From Amycolatopsis vastitatis (GTDB taxonomy: Bacteria > Actinomycetota > Actinomycetes > Mycobacteriales > Pseudonocardiaceae): a stretch of 64,000 bases of DNA. Every line of letters begins with the position of its first letter. Position 1 is the stretch's first letter. The position numbers were made by a program, and so were the translations under genes. Shown here in pieces: positions 8,787-16,677 of this stretch. The stretch covers positions 186,001 through 250,000 of the forward strand of contig NZ_NMUL01000012.1 of the NCBI RefSeq assembly GCF_002234595.1, given 5' to 3'. The notes beneath the pieces are model-generated. The model saw only the letters and a program-made list of their open reading frames with translations. It did not search any database and was not told the DNA's origin.

Positions 8787-10484
8787 GTGGACCACCCGCC
8801 TCGGAACGGGCAAGGCGGCCGCCGCCCCGCCCGGCCCTGGCAGGAAGAGCCAGGCCGGGCCGACACCCGGCGTGGCACGCCGCCGCCGCGACGTCCCGCA
8901 CCGCGCCGCGAGCCGGCGGACGCGGGCCGCGCCGGCGCCTCGCCGTCGCGCCGTCCCCAGCCCGATCGGCTGACCCCGCGCCCCGCGCCGCGGGCCCGCC
9001 GCAACTCCTCCCGCGGTGCGAAGGTCTCGCTGGCCGTCGTGTCCCTGCTGGTGATGGGCCTGACCGGGTACGCGTGGGCCGCCATGCAGGGCCTGGTGAA
9101 CGGGCTGAACTACCAGAACGTGATCAGCGACGGCGGCGGTGGAGACAAGCCCGCCGACGGCGCCCGCGACATCCTGCTGGTCGGCCTCGACAGCCGGACC
9201 GACGCCCAGGGCAACCCGCTGCCCCGCGAGGTGCTCGACGAGCTGCGCGCCGGGGAGTCCGACGGCGAGCTCAACACCGACTCGCTGATCTTCGTGCACA
9301 TCCCGAACGACGGCAGCAAGGCCGTCGCGATCTCGCTGCCCCGCGACACCTACGTCGACATCCCCGGCGGCTACGGCAAGCACAAGATCAACTCGGCCTA
9401 CGCGCGGGCGATGCTGCAGGCCCGCAAGGACCTGCAGAAGCAGGGCGTCACCGACCCGAAGGAGCTCGACGTCAAGGCCAACCAGGCCGGGGCGAAGGAG
9501 CTGATCCAGACCGTCGAGAAGCTCACCGGGTCGACCATCGACAACTACGCCGCGGTGAACCTGCTCGGCTTCAGCGACATCACCAAGGCCATCGGCGGCG
9601 TCGACGTCTGCCTCAACAACACCGTCAAGGACGAGTACTCCGGCGCGAACTTCACCAAGGGCCAGCACACGATCTCGGGGGTCGAAGCCCTCGAGTTCGT
9701 CCGCCAGCGCCACGGCCTGCCGCGCGGCGACCTCGACCGGGTCGTCCGGCAGCAGGTGTTCATGGCCGGCATGGCGCGCAAGGTGCTCTCGGCGGGCACC
9801 CTGACCAACCCGGGCAAGCTGACCGACCTGATCGACGCGATCAAGAAGTCCGTCGTGCTCAACCAGAACTGGGACATCTTCGGGTTCGCCCAGCAGATGA
9901 AGGGCCTGACCGGCGGCCAGCTCGAGTTCCGCACCATCCCGGTGAAGAACGTCGATTACAAGACCCCCGAAGACGGCTCGGCCATCCAGGTCGACCCGGC
10001 CGAGGTGAAGCAGTTCGTGCAGGGGCTCGCCGGGCCGCAGCCGGGCGAGCAGCAGCCGTCGGATCAGCAAGCCGACAGCGCGAACAAGGCCACCACGGTC
10101 GACGTCCGCAACGCCACCAGCCGCAGCGGCCTCGCCGCGAGCGTCGCCAAGACCCTCGAGGGCAAGGGCTTCACCGCCGGCGACACGGCGACCGCGACGG
10201 CACGCAAGACCACGGTGATCTGGGTGCCCAAGGGCGGCAAGGACGCCGGCCAGGCCGTCGCGGACGTGCTCGGCGGCTCGCCGACGATCCAGGAGGACAA
10301 GAGCGTCAAGGCGGGGCACGTGATGGTGTTCCTCGGCGCCGACTACCAGCCCTCGAGCTCGAACGCCGGCGCCAGCAGCAGCGGCGCCGGGGCGGCCGCG
10401 GGCGCGTCGTCGCCGTCCACCGCGCCGCCGGCCGCCGACGACGAGAAGCCGATCACCGCCGAGGGCGTTCCCTGCGTCAACTGA
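8787..10484 (+). CDS. LCP family cell-wall glycopolymer ligase with LytR_C domain
   Basis: 565 residues: a Pro/Arg-rich cytoplasmic tail (1-78), one membrane helix (80-100), an LCP domain (about 125-300) with conserved arginines and acids (LVGLDSRTDAQG, ISLPRDTYVDIPGGYGKHKINSAYA, EFVRQRHGLPRGDLDR), then a LytR_C domain (about 430-520, TTVDVRNATSRSGLAASV) and a Ser/Ala-rich tail. LCP enzymes attach lipid-linked glycopolymers (arabinogalactan or teichoic acids) to peptidoglycan outside the cell. GTG 8787 is preceded by GAGGAG at good spacing. Confidence 0.93.
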   Translation: MDHPPRNGQGGRRPARPWQEEPGRADTRRGTPPPRRPAPRREPADAGRAGASPSRRPQPDRLTPRPAPRARRNSSRGAKVSLAVVSLLVMGLTGYAWAAMQGLVNGLNYQNVISDGGGGDKPADGARDILLVGLDSRTDAQGNPLPREVLDELRAGESDGELNTDSLIFVHIPNDGSKAVAISLPRDTYVDIPGGYGKHKINSAYARAMLQARKDLQKQGVTDPKELDVKANQAGAKELIQTVEKLTGSTIDNYAAVNLLGFSDITKAIGGVDVCLNNTVKDEYSGANFTKGQHTISGVEALEFVRQRHGLPRGDLDRVVRQQVFMAGMARKVLSAGTLTNPGKLTDLIDAIKKSVVLNQNWDIFGFAQQMKGLTGGQLEFRTIPVKNVDYKTPEDGSAIQVDPAEVKQFVQGLAGPQPGEQQPSDQQADSANKATTVDVRNATSRSGLAASVAKTLEGKGFTAGDTATATARKTTVIWVPKGGKDAGQAVADVLGGSPTIQEDKSVKAGHVMVFLGADYQPSSSNAGASSSGAGAAAGASSPSTAPPAADDEKPITAEGVPCVN

Positions 10485-10631
10485 GCCGCTCAGCCACCTG
10501 CCGTTAACCCGTTCGGCCTAACTCGCGCAATCGGTATCAAAGACATGCCCGAATCCGCGTAAGGGCGAGGCCGCAGCGCACTTACATACACGTGAGGGTG
10601 CACCTGCACGGGAATCATCACGACCGCGCGG

Positions 10632-11132
10632 GTGCCGCGGGAGCGCACGGCAGGGGACATTGATGTGCTGATCGACGCTGAGGAGTATCAGCGGGTACTC
10701 GGAGACGAGCTCCGCAAGCTCCGGCGCAGCCGAGGCTGGACGCGCAAGGAGCTGAACCAGCACCTGCAGAGCGAAATTTCGCTGCAGACGCTGGCCACCT
10801 ACGAACTGGGCACCAGACAGTGCTCGGTCGTGCGCCTGGTCGAGCTGTGTGTCGCGATGGACGAACTGCCCCAGGACCTGCTGGCCAAGGTGCACCGCCG
10901 CGTGTTCGTCGACGAGCCCGGCCGGGTCCGCGTCGACCTGCGCAAGGTCGTCGCCGACGCCTCCGCCGAACTGCTTCCCCTGCGCCGCTGGGCCGAAGAC
11001 CGCCTGCGGCAGACGGGCGAGCACGGCGGCGAGGTCGCCCTCGACCTGCCCGCGCTCGAACGCATGGCCGAACTGTGCGGGCTGCCGACCGTGGACCTGA
11101 TCGCGCGCCTCCGCCGGTACGCCTCCCGGTGA
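10632..11132 (+). CDS. XRE-type helix-turn-helix regulator
   Basis: 166 residues. An N-terminal helix-turn-helix (about 22-70: LGDELRKLRRSRGWTRKELNQHL...SLQTLATYELGTRQCSVVRLVELC) is followed by a longer linker and a helical C-terminus (LPALERMAELCGLPTVDLIARLRRYASR). This resembles the BldD-like/XRE regulators common in actinobacteria. GTG 10632 opens the frame, but the GTG at 10665 (VLIDAEEYQRVLGDEL) has AGGGGAC upstream and is an equally good start, giving 155 residues. Its target is unknown; it stands alone between the LCP gene and a convergent monooxygenase. Confidence 0.8.
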   Translation: MPRERTAGDIDVLIDAEEYQRVLGDELRKLRRSRGWTRKELNQHLQSEISLQTLATYELGTRQCSVVRLVELCVAMDELPQDLLAKVHRRVFVDEPGRVRVDLRKVVADASAELLPLRRWAEDRLRQTGEHGGEVALDLPALERMAELCGLPTVDLIARLRRYASR

Positions 11133-11141
11133 CGCCCGGGT

Positions 11142-11182
11142 CGTGAGTGTTCAGACGGGTTCTAACCGTCTGAACACTCACG
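11142..11182. terminator. Perfect 17-bp inverted repeat terminator
   Basis: Arms 11142-11158 (CGTGAGTGTTCAGACGG) and 11166-11182 are perfectly complementary around a 7-base loop (GTTCTAA). It lies between the stops of the convergent helix-turn-helix gene and the monooxygenase gene, so it can end transcription in both directions. Confidence 0.85.
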
Positions 11183-11186
11183 GCCC

Positions 11187-12637
11187 TCAGCCGACCAGGA
11201 AGTCCTCTCGCCGCACCTTCCGCGTGTCCAGCCAGTAGCGCCAGGTGAAGCCGGGCCAGATCGTCCGGTTGACGCCCTTCGCGTCCAGGTACCAGCTCTT
11301 GCAGCCCCCGCGCGTCCAGATGCCCTTGGCGAGCTTGCGCTGGATCTCGGCGTTGAACCGCTCCTGCGCCGGGGCCTTCGGCTCGATCGACCGGCCTCCG
11401 GCCAGCCGCAGCGCTTCGGCGACGTAGGAGATCTGGGCCTCGATCATGAACACGACGGAGTTGTGCCCGAGCCCGGTGTTGGGGCCGAGCAGGAAGAACA
11501 GGTTCGGGAACCCGGCGACGGTGATGCCGAGGTGCGTCCGCATCCCCTCGGTCGCCCACTCCTTGCCGAGGTTGCGGCCGTCGCGGCCGACGATCTCCAG
11601 GTCGTCGAAGGCGTCGGTGACGTGGAAGCCGGTGCCGTAGACGATGACGTCGGCCTCGTGTTCGACGCCCGCCGCGTCGACGATGCTCCGCTCGCGGACC
11701 TCCCGCACGCCGCCGGTCACGACGTCGACGTTGTCCCGCGCCAGCGCCGGGTAGTAGTCGTTGGAGACGAGCACGCGCTTGCAGCCCATCGTGTAGTCCG
11801 GCGTGACCTTGCGGCGCAGCCGCGGGTCCCGGATCGCGCGGTCGATGTTGCGCTTGGCGATCCGCTGCCCGAGCTTCATCACCCACGACTGGCCGTTGAA
11901 GCCGATCGCGCGTGCTTCGAGCAGCCAGTAGAGCAGGGTGCGGTAGGCCGCTGAGCCGGCGGGAACGCCCTGAACAGCGCGCGCGTGCGGCCGGACATCT
12001 CGTGGTCGGCCTTCGGCATGACCCACGGCGGCGTCCGCTGGAACAGCGTCAGCTCCTCGACGTCCGGCGCGATCCGCGGCACGAACTGGATCGCGCTCGC
12101 GCCGGTACCGATCACGGCGACCTTCTTGCCGGTGAGGTCGACGTCGTGGCGCCACCGCGCCGAGTGGAACGCCGGGCCGGCGAACCGCTCGATCCCGGGG
12201 AGCTCGGGAATCATCGGCAGGTGCAGTGCGCCGACCCCGGCGACCAGCGCGTTCGCCACGAACTCACCGCCGCCTTTCGTGGCGACGTGCCAGCGGTTCT
12301 CTTCCGCATCCCAGCGGGCGCCGGTCATCTCCTGGCCGAAGCGGACGAAGCGGCGCAGGTCGTGCTTGTCGGCGACCTCGCGCAGGTACCGCCAGATCTC
12401 CGGCTGCGGCGAGTAGGCCCGCGACCAGTCCGGGTTCTGCTCGAAGGAGAACGAGTACATGTGCGACGGGATGTCGCAGGCGCAGCCCGGATAGCTGTTG
12501 TCGCGCCAGGTGCCACCGACGTCGTGCGCCTTCTCGAGGATGACGAAGTCGTCGCGGCCTTCCTTGCGCAGCTGGATCGCCATGCCGAGACCGGAGAACC
12601 CGGTCCCGACGATGACGACCCCGGTCTCTTCGGCCAT
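11187..12637 (-). pseudogene. Flavin-containing / Baeyer-Villiger monooxygenase, frameshifted
   Basis: Two overlapping frames make up one enzyme. The N-terminal part (start 12637) has the FAD motif VGTGFSGLG at 10-18, the Baeyer-Villiger fingerprint FAGPAFHSARW (FxGxxxHxxxW) at 152-162 and a second dinucleotide motif VIGTGAS at 175-181; it runs out of frame after RAFPPAQR. The C-terminal part continues as AYRTLLYWLLEARAIG, with the second flavin-binding block VIVYGTGFHVTDAF, to the stop at 11187. Adding one G in the GCGGCC run near 11950 restores an uninterrupted ~483-residue protein. The rest is undecayed, so this is either a very recent mutation or a sequencing error. Divergent from a TetR gene that probably controls it. 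Confidence 0.85.
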
Positions 12638-12670
12638 GCCGCCTCCCGGTTCCTGTTACTCGCCGTCCAG

Positions 12671-12685
12671 CTTACTTGGAGTAGG
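12671..12685. promoter_or_regulatory. Candidate TetR operator
   Basis: The imperfect palindrome CTTACT-TGG-AGTAGG lies in the 62-base gap between the divergent monooxygenase and TetR starts. Five of six arm pairs match. No ribosome binding site is seen for the TetR gene, so its message may be leaderless with a -10 overlapping this site. Inference from position and symmetry only. Confidence 0.4.
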
Positions 12686-12699
12686 TTACCAGCGGTAGA

Positions 12700-13308
12700 G
12701 TGGCGCCCGTGACGACCGCGAAGCGCAAACGTATGCCCCGGGCCGAGCGGATGCGGCAGATGATCGAAGTCGCCGAGCAGGTCTTTTCGGCACGCGGCTA
12801 CGCGGCGGCGTCCATGGACGAGATCGCCGAACTCGTGGGCGTCTCGAAGCCGATGCTCTACGAGTACTTCAACTCGAAGGAAGGCCTGCTGCTCGCCTGC
12901 ATCCGGCAGTCACGAGCGATCCTGCGCGAAGTCACCGAGCAGGCGACGGTCGGCGCGGCCAGTGCCGAGGACGCCCTGCGGCGCGGCCTGCTGGCGTTCT
13001 TCGTCTTCATCCGGGAGCGGCGCCAGGCGTGGTCGCTGCTGCGCCACGAGATGGCGCTGATCGGCACGCCGGCCGCCGAGGAGGTCGAGGAGACCCGCCG
13101 TCAGCAGACCGACCTCATCGCCGCGCTCATGAGCGGCCACTTCGACAGCGGCGACGACCTGAGAGCCGAAGCGGCCGCGGAATTCGTGGTCGGAGCGTGC
13201 GAACGCCTCGCGATCTGGTGCGAGCGGCACGACGAAGTGAGCCCCGAACTGGCCACCGAATACGCGATGGACGTGCTGTGGAGCGGCCTGCGGGAGCGTG
13301 CACGTTAG
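12700..13308 (+). CDS. TetR family transcriptional regulator
   Basis: 202 residues with a typical N-terminal TetR helix-turn-helix (about 18-62: MRQMIEVAEQVFSARGYAAASMDEIAELVGVSKPMLYEYFNSKEGLL) and a helical ligand domain. GTG 12700 is used; GTG 12709 is also possible. Divergent from the Baeyer-Villiger-type monooxygenase, which TetR neighbours usually repress until a substrate binds. The last seven codons (LRERAR and stop) are the first unit of a 22-bp tandem repeat that continues downstream. Confidence 0.92.
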   Translation: MAPVTTAKRKRMPRAERMRQMIEVAEQVFSARGYAAASMDEIAELVGVSKPMLYEYFNSKEGLLLACIRQSRAILREVTEQATVGAASAEDALRRGLLAFFVFIRERRQAWSLLRHEMALIGTPAAEEVEETRRQQTDLIAALMSGHFDSGDDLRAEAAAEFVVGACERLAIWCERHDEVSPELATEYAMDVLWSGLRERAR

Positions 13309-13368
13309 CCTGCGGGAGCGTGCACGTTAGCCTGCGGGAGCGTGCACGTTAGCCTGCGCGTGCACTAG
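13287..13368. repeat. 22-bp tandem repeat, 3.7 copies
   Basis: Three exact units of 22 bases (containing GGGAGCGTGCACGTTAG) at 13287-13308, 13309-13330 and 13331-13352, then a shortened fourth unit to 13368. The first unit encodes the C-terminus and TAG stop of the TetR gene. Each unit holds GTGCAC, a self-complementary hexamer. Confidence 0.95.
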
Positions 13369-13549
13369 GCCATTTGGTCGTTACTCAGCGCTATCGTGTC
13401 CTGTGACACAGAGTTGCTCTACGGTATCGATGACACGGTAGAAAGTGTGCTGGACTTTCACGGCCGGAGGAGGGGCGTGGGTTTCCGCGTCATGGGAATG
13501 CGGTGGCGACGTCACGGTTGTGTAAAGCAGGCTGGTGGAGGAGAGGGGC

Positions 13550-13975
13550 GTGAGGCAGATGGTGGAAGCGATCACGGCTACGTACGTCCAGGAGGACGCT
13601 GACTGGGCGATCACGGTCAGCGGCCGTGGCAAGGAGCTGACCGCCAGGGCGCCCGGCATCATCGCGGCGCGGGACCGGGCCGACCAGCTGGTCGAGCAGC
13701 TCGCCGGCGACACCAAGACGACGGTGGTGCACCTGCTCAACGGCAGCGCGCTGGACTTCACCAGCGCCTACATGACCGCCCGGCTGACGCTCCCGAAGCT
13801 CCCGCCGCTCGAGGTCCCGCCGCCCGGCAGCGTGCCGAAGCAGCAGACCCCGGACTCGGCGGAGAAGAAGCCTCAGCTGCCGCCGAGCAAGCAGCTCCCG
13901 AAGGCCGTCGAGGACCCGAAGAAGCCGGCCACCCCGGCGCCGGCCGAGGCCAAGGCGCCGGCGAAGCAGGCCTGA
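13550..13975 (+). CDS. Hypothetical protein, HicB-like fold with Pro/Lys-rich tail
   Basis: 141 residues from GTG 13550, chosen because GGAGGAG lies seven bases upstream; ATG 13559 is an alternative. The first ~75 residues (ITATYVQEDADWAITVSGRGKELTARAPGIIAARDRADQLVEQL) have the strand pattern and the D-x-W-x-I-x-V core of HicB-like small domains. The rest is a low-complexity, Pro/Lys/Ala-rich tail (PPLEVPPPGSVPKQQTP...KPATPAPAEAKAPAKQA), likely disordered. No HicA toxin is adjacent, so a toxin-antitoxin role is not supported. Convergent with DUF3618, three bases apart. Confidence 0.7.
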   Translation: MRQMVEAITATYVQEDADWAITVSGRGKELTARAPGIIAARDRADQLVEQLAGDTKTTVVHLLNGSALDFTSAYMTARLTLPKLPPLEVPPPGSVPKQQTPDSAEKKPQLPPSKQLPKAVEDPKKPATPAPAEAKAPAKQA

Positions 13976-13978
13976 GCG

Positions 13979-14200
13979 TTACTTCAGGAGCTTGCGCACC
14001 AGCAGGACGAGCACCAGGACACCCGCGCCGATCAGCGGGAACTTCACCTTGGGGTTGTCCAGCTTGGCGCGTACGCCGTCCTTCGCCGCGTCCGCGAGCT
14101 TCTTGGGGTCGGCCTTGACGGTCAGCTGGTCGAGCGTCGCCGCCAGGGCGGTCCTAGCCTGCTCGATCTCACGCTCGATCGTCTCGGGGTCGCGGGCCAC
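13979..14200 (-). CDS. DUF3618 domain protein
   Basis: 73 residues from GTG 14200, with AGGAGGA immediately upstream. Begins VARDPETIEREIEQARTALAATLDQL, the classic DUF3618 start, and ends with one hydrophobic helix (FPLIGAGVLVLVLLVRKLLK). DUF3618 proteins are small single-span membrane proteins, often near DUF1269 or phage-holin-like proteins, of unknown role. No such partner is adjacent here. Confidence 0.88.
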   Translation of the reverse strand: MARDPETIEREIEQARTALAATLDQLTVKADPKKLADAAKDGVRAKLDNPKVKFPLIGAGVLVLVLLVRKLLK

Positions 14201-14316
14201 GTGTCCTCCTCGCCGCATGGGACTCTGGCGCCCACGTTAGCGGGCCGCCTCGCGGAGTCCCGCACCGGCACGCCCGGCGAGGCGGACCCGCCGCGCGCTA
14301 CGCTTCCGGAGTACTG

Positions 14317-14390
14317 GGGCCCGTAGCCCAATTGGCAGAGGCACACGGTTTAGGTCCGTGCCAGTGAGAGTTCGAGTCTCTCCGGGCCCA
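14317..14390 (+). tRNA. tRNA with leucine anticodon UAG, class I shape
   Basis: A full cloverleaf can be drawn. Acceptor 14317-14323 pairs with 14383-14389 (7 of 7), the D arm starts at 14326, the anticodon stem CACGG/CCGTG is 14344-14348 and 14356-14360 around the loop TTTAGGT, and the T stem GAGAG/CTCTC is 14366-14370 and 14378-14382 with loop TTCGAGT. The anticodon is TAG at 14351-14353 (reads CUA, leucine), followed by G37; the discriminator base is A. The variable region is only five bases (CCAGT), whereas bacterial leucine tRNAs normally have a long variable arm. CCA is not encoded. Confidence 0.88.
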
Positions 14391-14418
14391 CGTCCCTCCC
14401 GCTTTCTCCGGCCGATGC

Positions 14419-14449
14419 TTGCGCCTGACACGGTGTCAGGGGCTAAACC
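14419..14449 (+). promoter_or_regulatory. MerR-type promoter/operator
   Basis: The perfect palindrome CCTGACAC-G-GTGTCAGG (14424-14440) lies between a possible -35 TTGCGC (14419-14424) and a possible -10 TAAACC (14444-14449) with 19-base spacing, the stretched geometry MerR regulators act on. It sits 17 bases before the amidase start, and the second gene of that operon is a MerR protein. The fit is inferred. Confidence 0.55.
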
Positions 14450-14456
14450 GGAAGCC

Positions 14457-15836
14457 ATGACTTCTTTCCTGACAGCGACCGAAGCCGCCGCCGGCGTCCG
14501 CGGGGGTGAGTTCACCTCCCGTGAGCTGACCGAACGGCTGCTGGCCCGGATCGACCAGGCGAACCCCGCGGTGAACGCGATCGTCGAGCTGCGCCGTGAG
14601 GACGCCCTCCGTGCGGCGGCCGAAGCGGACGCGGCGCTCGCCCGCGGGGACCACGCCGGTCCGCTGCACGGCGTGCCGATGACGGTCAAGGAGAGCTTCA
14701 ACGTCGCCGGGATGCCCACCACCTGGGGAAACCCCGAGTTCGCCGACTACATCCCCGACTGGGACGCCACGGTCGCCGAACGGTTGCGGGCGGCCGGGGC
14801 GATCGTCGTGGGCAAGTCCAACGTGCACCGGATGCTCGAGGACTTCGGGCAGACGGTGAGCGGGATCCACGGCCGGACGCGCAACCCGTGGGACCCTGCG
14901 CGCACGCCCGGCGGCTCGAGCGGGGGCGGCGCGGCGGCCCTGGCCGCGGGCTTGACCTACCTGGAATACGGCTCGGACCTGGTCGGCTCGATCCGGATCC
15001 CGGCCGGCTTCTGCGGTGTCTACGGCCTCAAGCCGACCGCCGGGCTGGTGCCGCAGCGCGGGTTCCAGCCTCCGGGGCCACCGGCCCTGCCCAGCGAAAT
15101 GGCGTACCTGTCGGCGGTCGGGCCACTGGCCCGCTCGGCGGGTGACCTGCGGACGGCGCTGCGGGTCACCGCCGGTCCCGAAGGCGACGCGGCGAAGGCG
15201 TACCGCTGGGAACTGCCGCCGCCGCGGCACACCCGGCTCGACGGCTTCCGTGCCGGTTTCGTCCTCGACCACCCCCAGGCGCCGGTCACCGGGGAGGCCG
15301 GCGCTGTCCTGTCCGACGCGGTCGACGCGCTCGGCCGGGCCGGGGTCAAGCTCGTCGAGGGCTGGCCCGGCGGCGTCGACCCGGTCCGGGAGGCCGGGAC
15401 CTTCGGCTTCCACGTCGGCCTGTTCTTCGCCCACCAGCAGCCCGGAGCCGATTTCGCGCCGCTGACGGAAGTCGTCGCGCGGGAACGGGAGCGGATGGCC
15501 GCGCGGGCCGCCTGGGCCCGGTACTTCGAGGACGTCGACGTCTTCCTCTGCCCGGTCGGCTTCACCACGGCCTTCCCCCACGACGACCGGCCGTTCGCGG
15601 ACCGGGTGATCGCGACCTCCGACGGGGACCGCCCGTACGACGACCAGGTCTTCTGGATCACGCACGCGTCCCTGCCCGGCCTCCCCGCGGTGGCGGCGCC
15701 GGCGGGGCTGTCGCCCGGCGGGCTGCCGGTCGGCCTGCAGGTGGTCGGCCCGCGTTTCGAAGACGACACCGCGCTGACCTTCGCCGAACTCGCCGCCGAA
15801 GTGACCGGCGGTTTCACCCCGCCGCCAGGGTGGTGA
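14457..15836 (+). CDS. Amidase (amidase signature family)
   Basis: 459 residues. The amidase-signature catalytic set is visible: Lys78 in TVKESF, the cis-Ser in PGGSSGGGAA (151-160), and the nucleophile Ser178 in GSDLVGSIRIPA. The family hydrolyses amides to acid and ammonia; the substrate cannot be read. ATG 14457 is chosen because the upstream open frame crosses the tRNA and has no homologous sequence. It is followed four bases later by a MerR regulator gene, apparently in one operon behind a MerR-type operator. Confidence 0.92.
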   Translation: MTSFLTATEAAAGVRGGEFTSRELTERLLARIDQANPAVNAIVELRREDALRAAAEADAALARGDHAGPLHGVPMTVKESFNVAGMPTTWGNPEFADYIPDWDATVAERLRAAGAIVVGKSNVHRMLEDFGQTVSGIHGRTRNPWDPARTPGGSSGGGAAALAAGLTYLEYGSDLVGSIRIPAGFCGVYGLKPTAGLVPQRGFQPPGPPALPSEMAYLSAVGPLARSAGDLRTALRVTAGPEGDAAKAYRWELPPPRHTRLDGFRAGFVLDHPQAPVTGEAGAVLSDAVDALGRAGVKLVEGWPGGVDPVREAGTFGFHVGLFFAHQQPGADFAPLTEVVARERERMAARAAWARYFEDVDVFLCPVGFTTAFPHDDRPFADRVIATSDGDRPYDDQVFWITHASLPGLPAVAAPAGLSPGGLPVGLQVVGPRFEDDTALTFAELAAEVTGGFTPPPGW

Positions 15837-15840
15837 GGCG

Positions 15841-16677
15841 GTGTTCACCATCGGCGAGTTCGCCCGGCACGGCCGGGTCTCGGTCCGCATGCTGCGGCAC
15901 TACGACGCCATCGGGTTGCTGCGGCCCGCGTCCGTCGACCCGGCCACCGGCCACCGCGGCTACGAAGCCGGGCAATTGGCCCGGCTCAACCGGATCGTCG
16001 CGCTGAAGGACCTCGGCTTCACCCTCGAACAGGTCGGGGCGATGCTGGCCGACAACGTCGGCGTGGCCCAGGTCCGCGCGATGCTGACGCTGCGCCGGGC
16101 CGAGCTGGAGCAGGCACTGGCGGCGGGCATGGAGCGGCTGACGCAGGTCGAGGCGCGGCTGCGGACCTTGGAGGACGAGGGCCTGCCCCTCCCCGGCATC
16201 GTCGTCAAGCGGCTTCCGGCGACCCGGCTGGTCGAGCTCACCGGCACCGCGGCGAGCTTCCGGCCCCAGGACATCGGCCCGGTCGTGCGCCCGCTGTGCG
16301 CCGAACTCGGCGAGCGCCTGCGCGGCGCGCCCGCGGTCACCCCGGCCGGCCGTCTGACCTGCTTCTACGAACAGCTCGGCGAGAACGAGGTCGTCGTCCA
16401 CGCGGCGATCCCCGCTTCGGTGACCGAGGGCGAGCGCAACGGGCTGGAGGTCGTCGACCTGCCCGAGACCGAAGCGGCCACCCTGGTGCACCGCGGGGCG
16501 ATCGACCTCGTGCTGCCGAGCTGGCAGGCGCTGGTCCGCTGGCTCGAGGCCACCGGCCGCCGCTCGGGCGGGCCGCAGCGTGAGCTCTACCTCGACTGCC
16601 CGGAGGACCCGGCGAAGTGGATCACCGAGCTCCAGGAACCTCTGGCCCCTTCGGTGAGGGTCCCTACTCGACCGTGA
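15841..16677 (+). CDS. MerR family regulator with GyrI-like effector domain
   Basis: 278 residues. N-terminal MerR winged helix (1-70: MFTIGEFARHGRVSVRMLRHYDAIGLLRPASVDPATGHRGY), a dimerising coiled coil (about 80-118: MLTLRRAELEQALAAGMERLTQVEARL), then a GyrI-like ligand-binding domain (about 120-270, ending ELYLDCPEDPAKWITELQEPL), as in BmrR-type regulators. It is translated just after the amidase gene and likely acts on the palindrome at 14424-14440. It overlaps the convergent oxidoreductase gene by 14 bases. Confidence 0.92.
   Translation: MFTIGEFARHGRVSVRMLRHYDAIGLLRPASVDPATGHRGYEAGQLARLNRIVALKDLGFTLEQVGAMLADNVGVAQVRAMLTLRRAELEQALAAGMERLTQVEARLRTLEDEGLPLPGIVVKRLPATRLVELTGTAASFRPQDIGPVVRPLCAELGERLRGAPAVTPAGRLTCFYEQLGENEVVVHAAIPASVTEGERNGLEVVDLPETEAATLVHRGAIDLVLPSWQALVRWLEATGRRSGGPQRELYLDCPEDPAKWITELQEPLAPSVRVPTRP

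Noticed and set aside
11879..12155. Two separate monooxygenase-like genes
   Set aside because: The overlapping frames carry complementary halves of one enzyme; one missing base explains them.
14351..14353. Amber suppressor tRNA
   Set aside because: The anticodon is UAG, which reads CUA codons; an amber suppressor would need CUA as anticodon.
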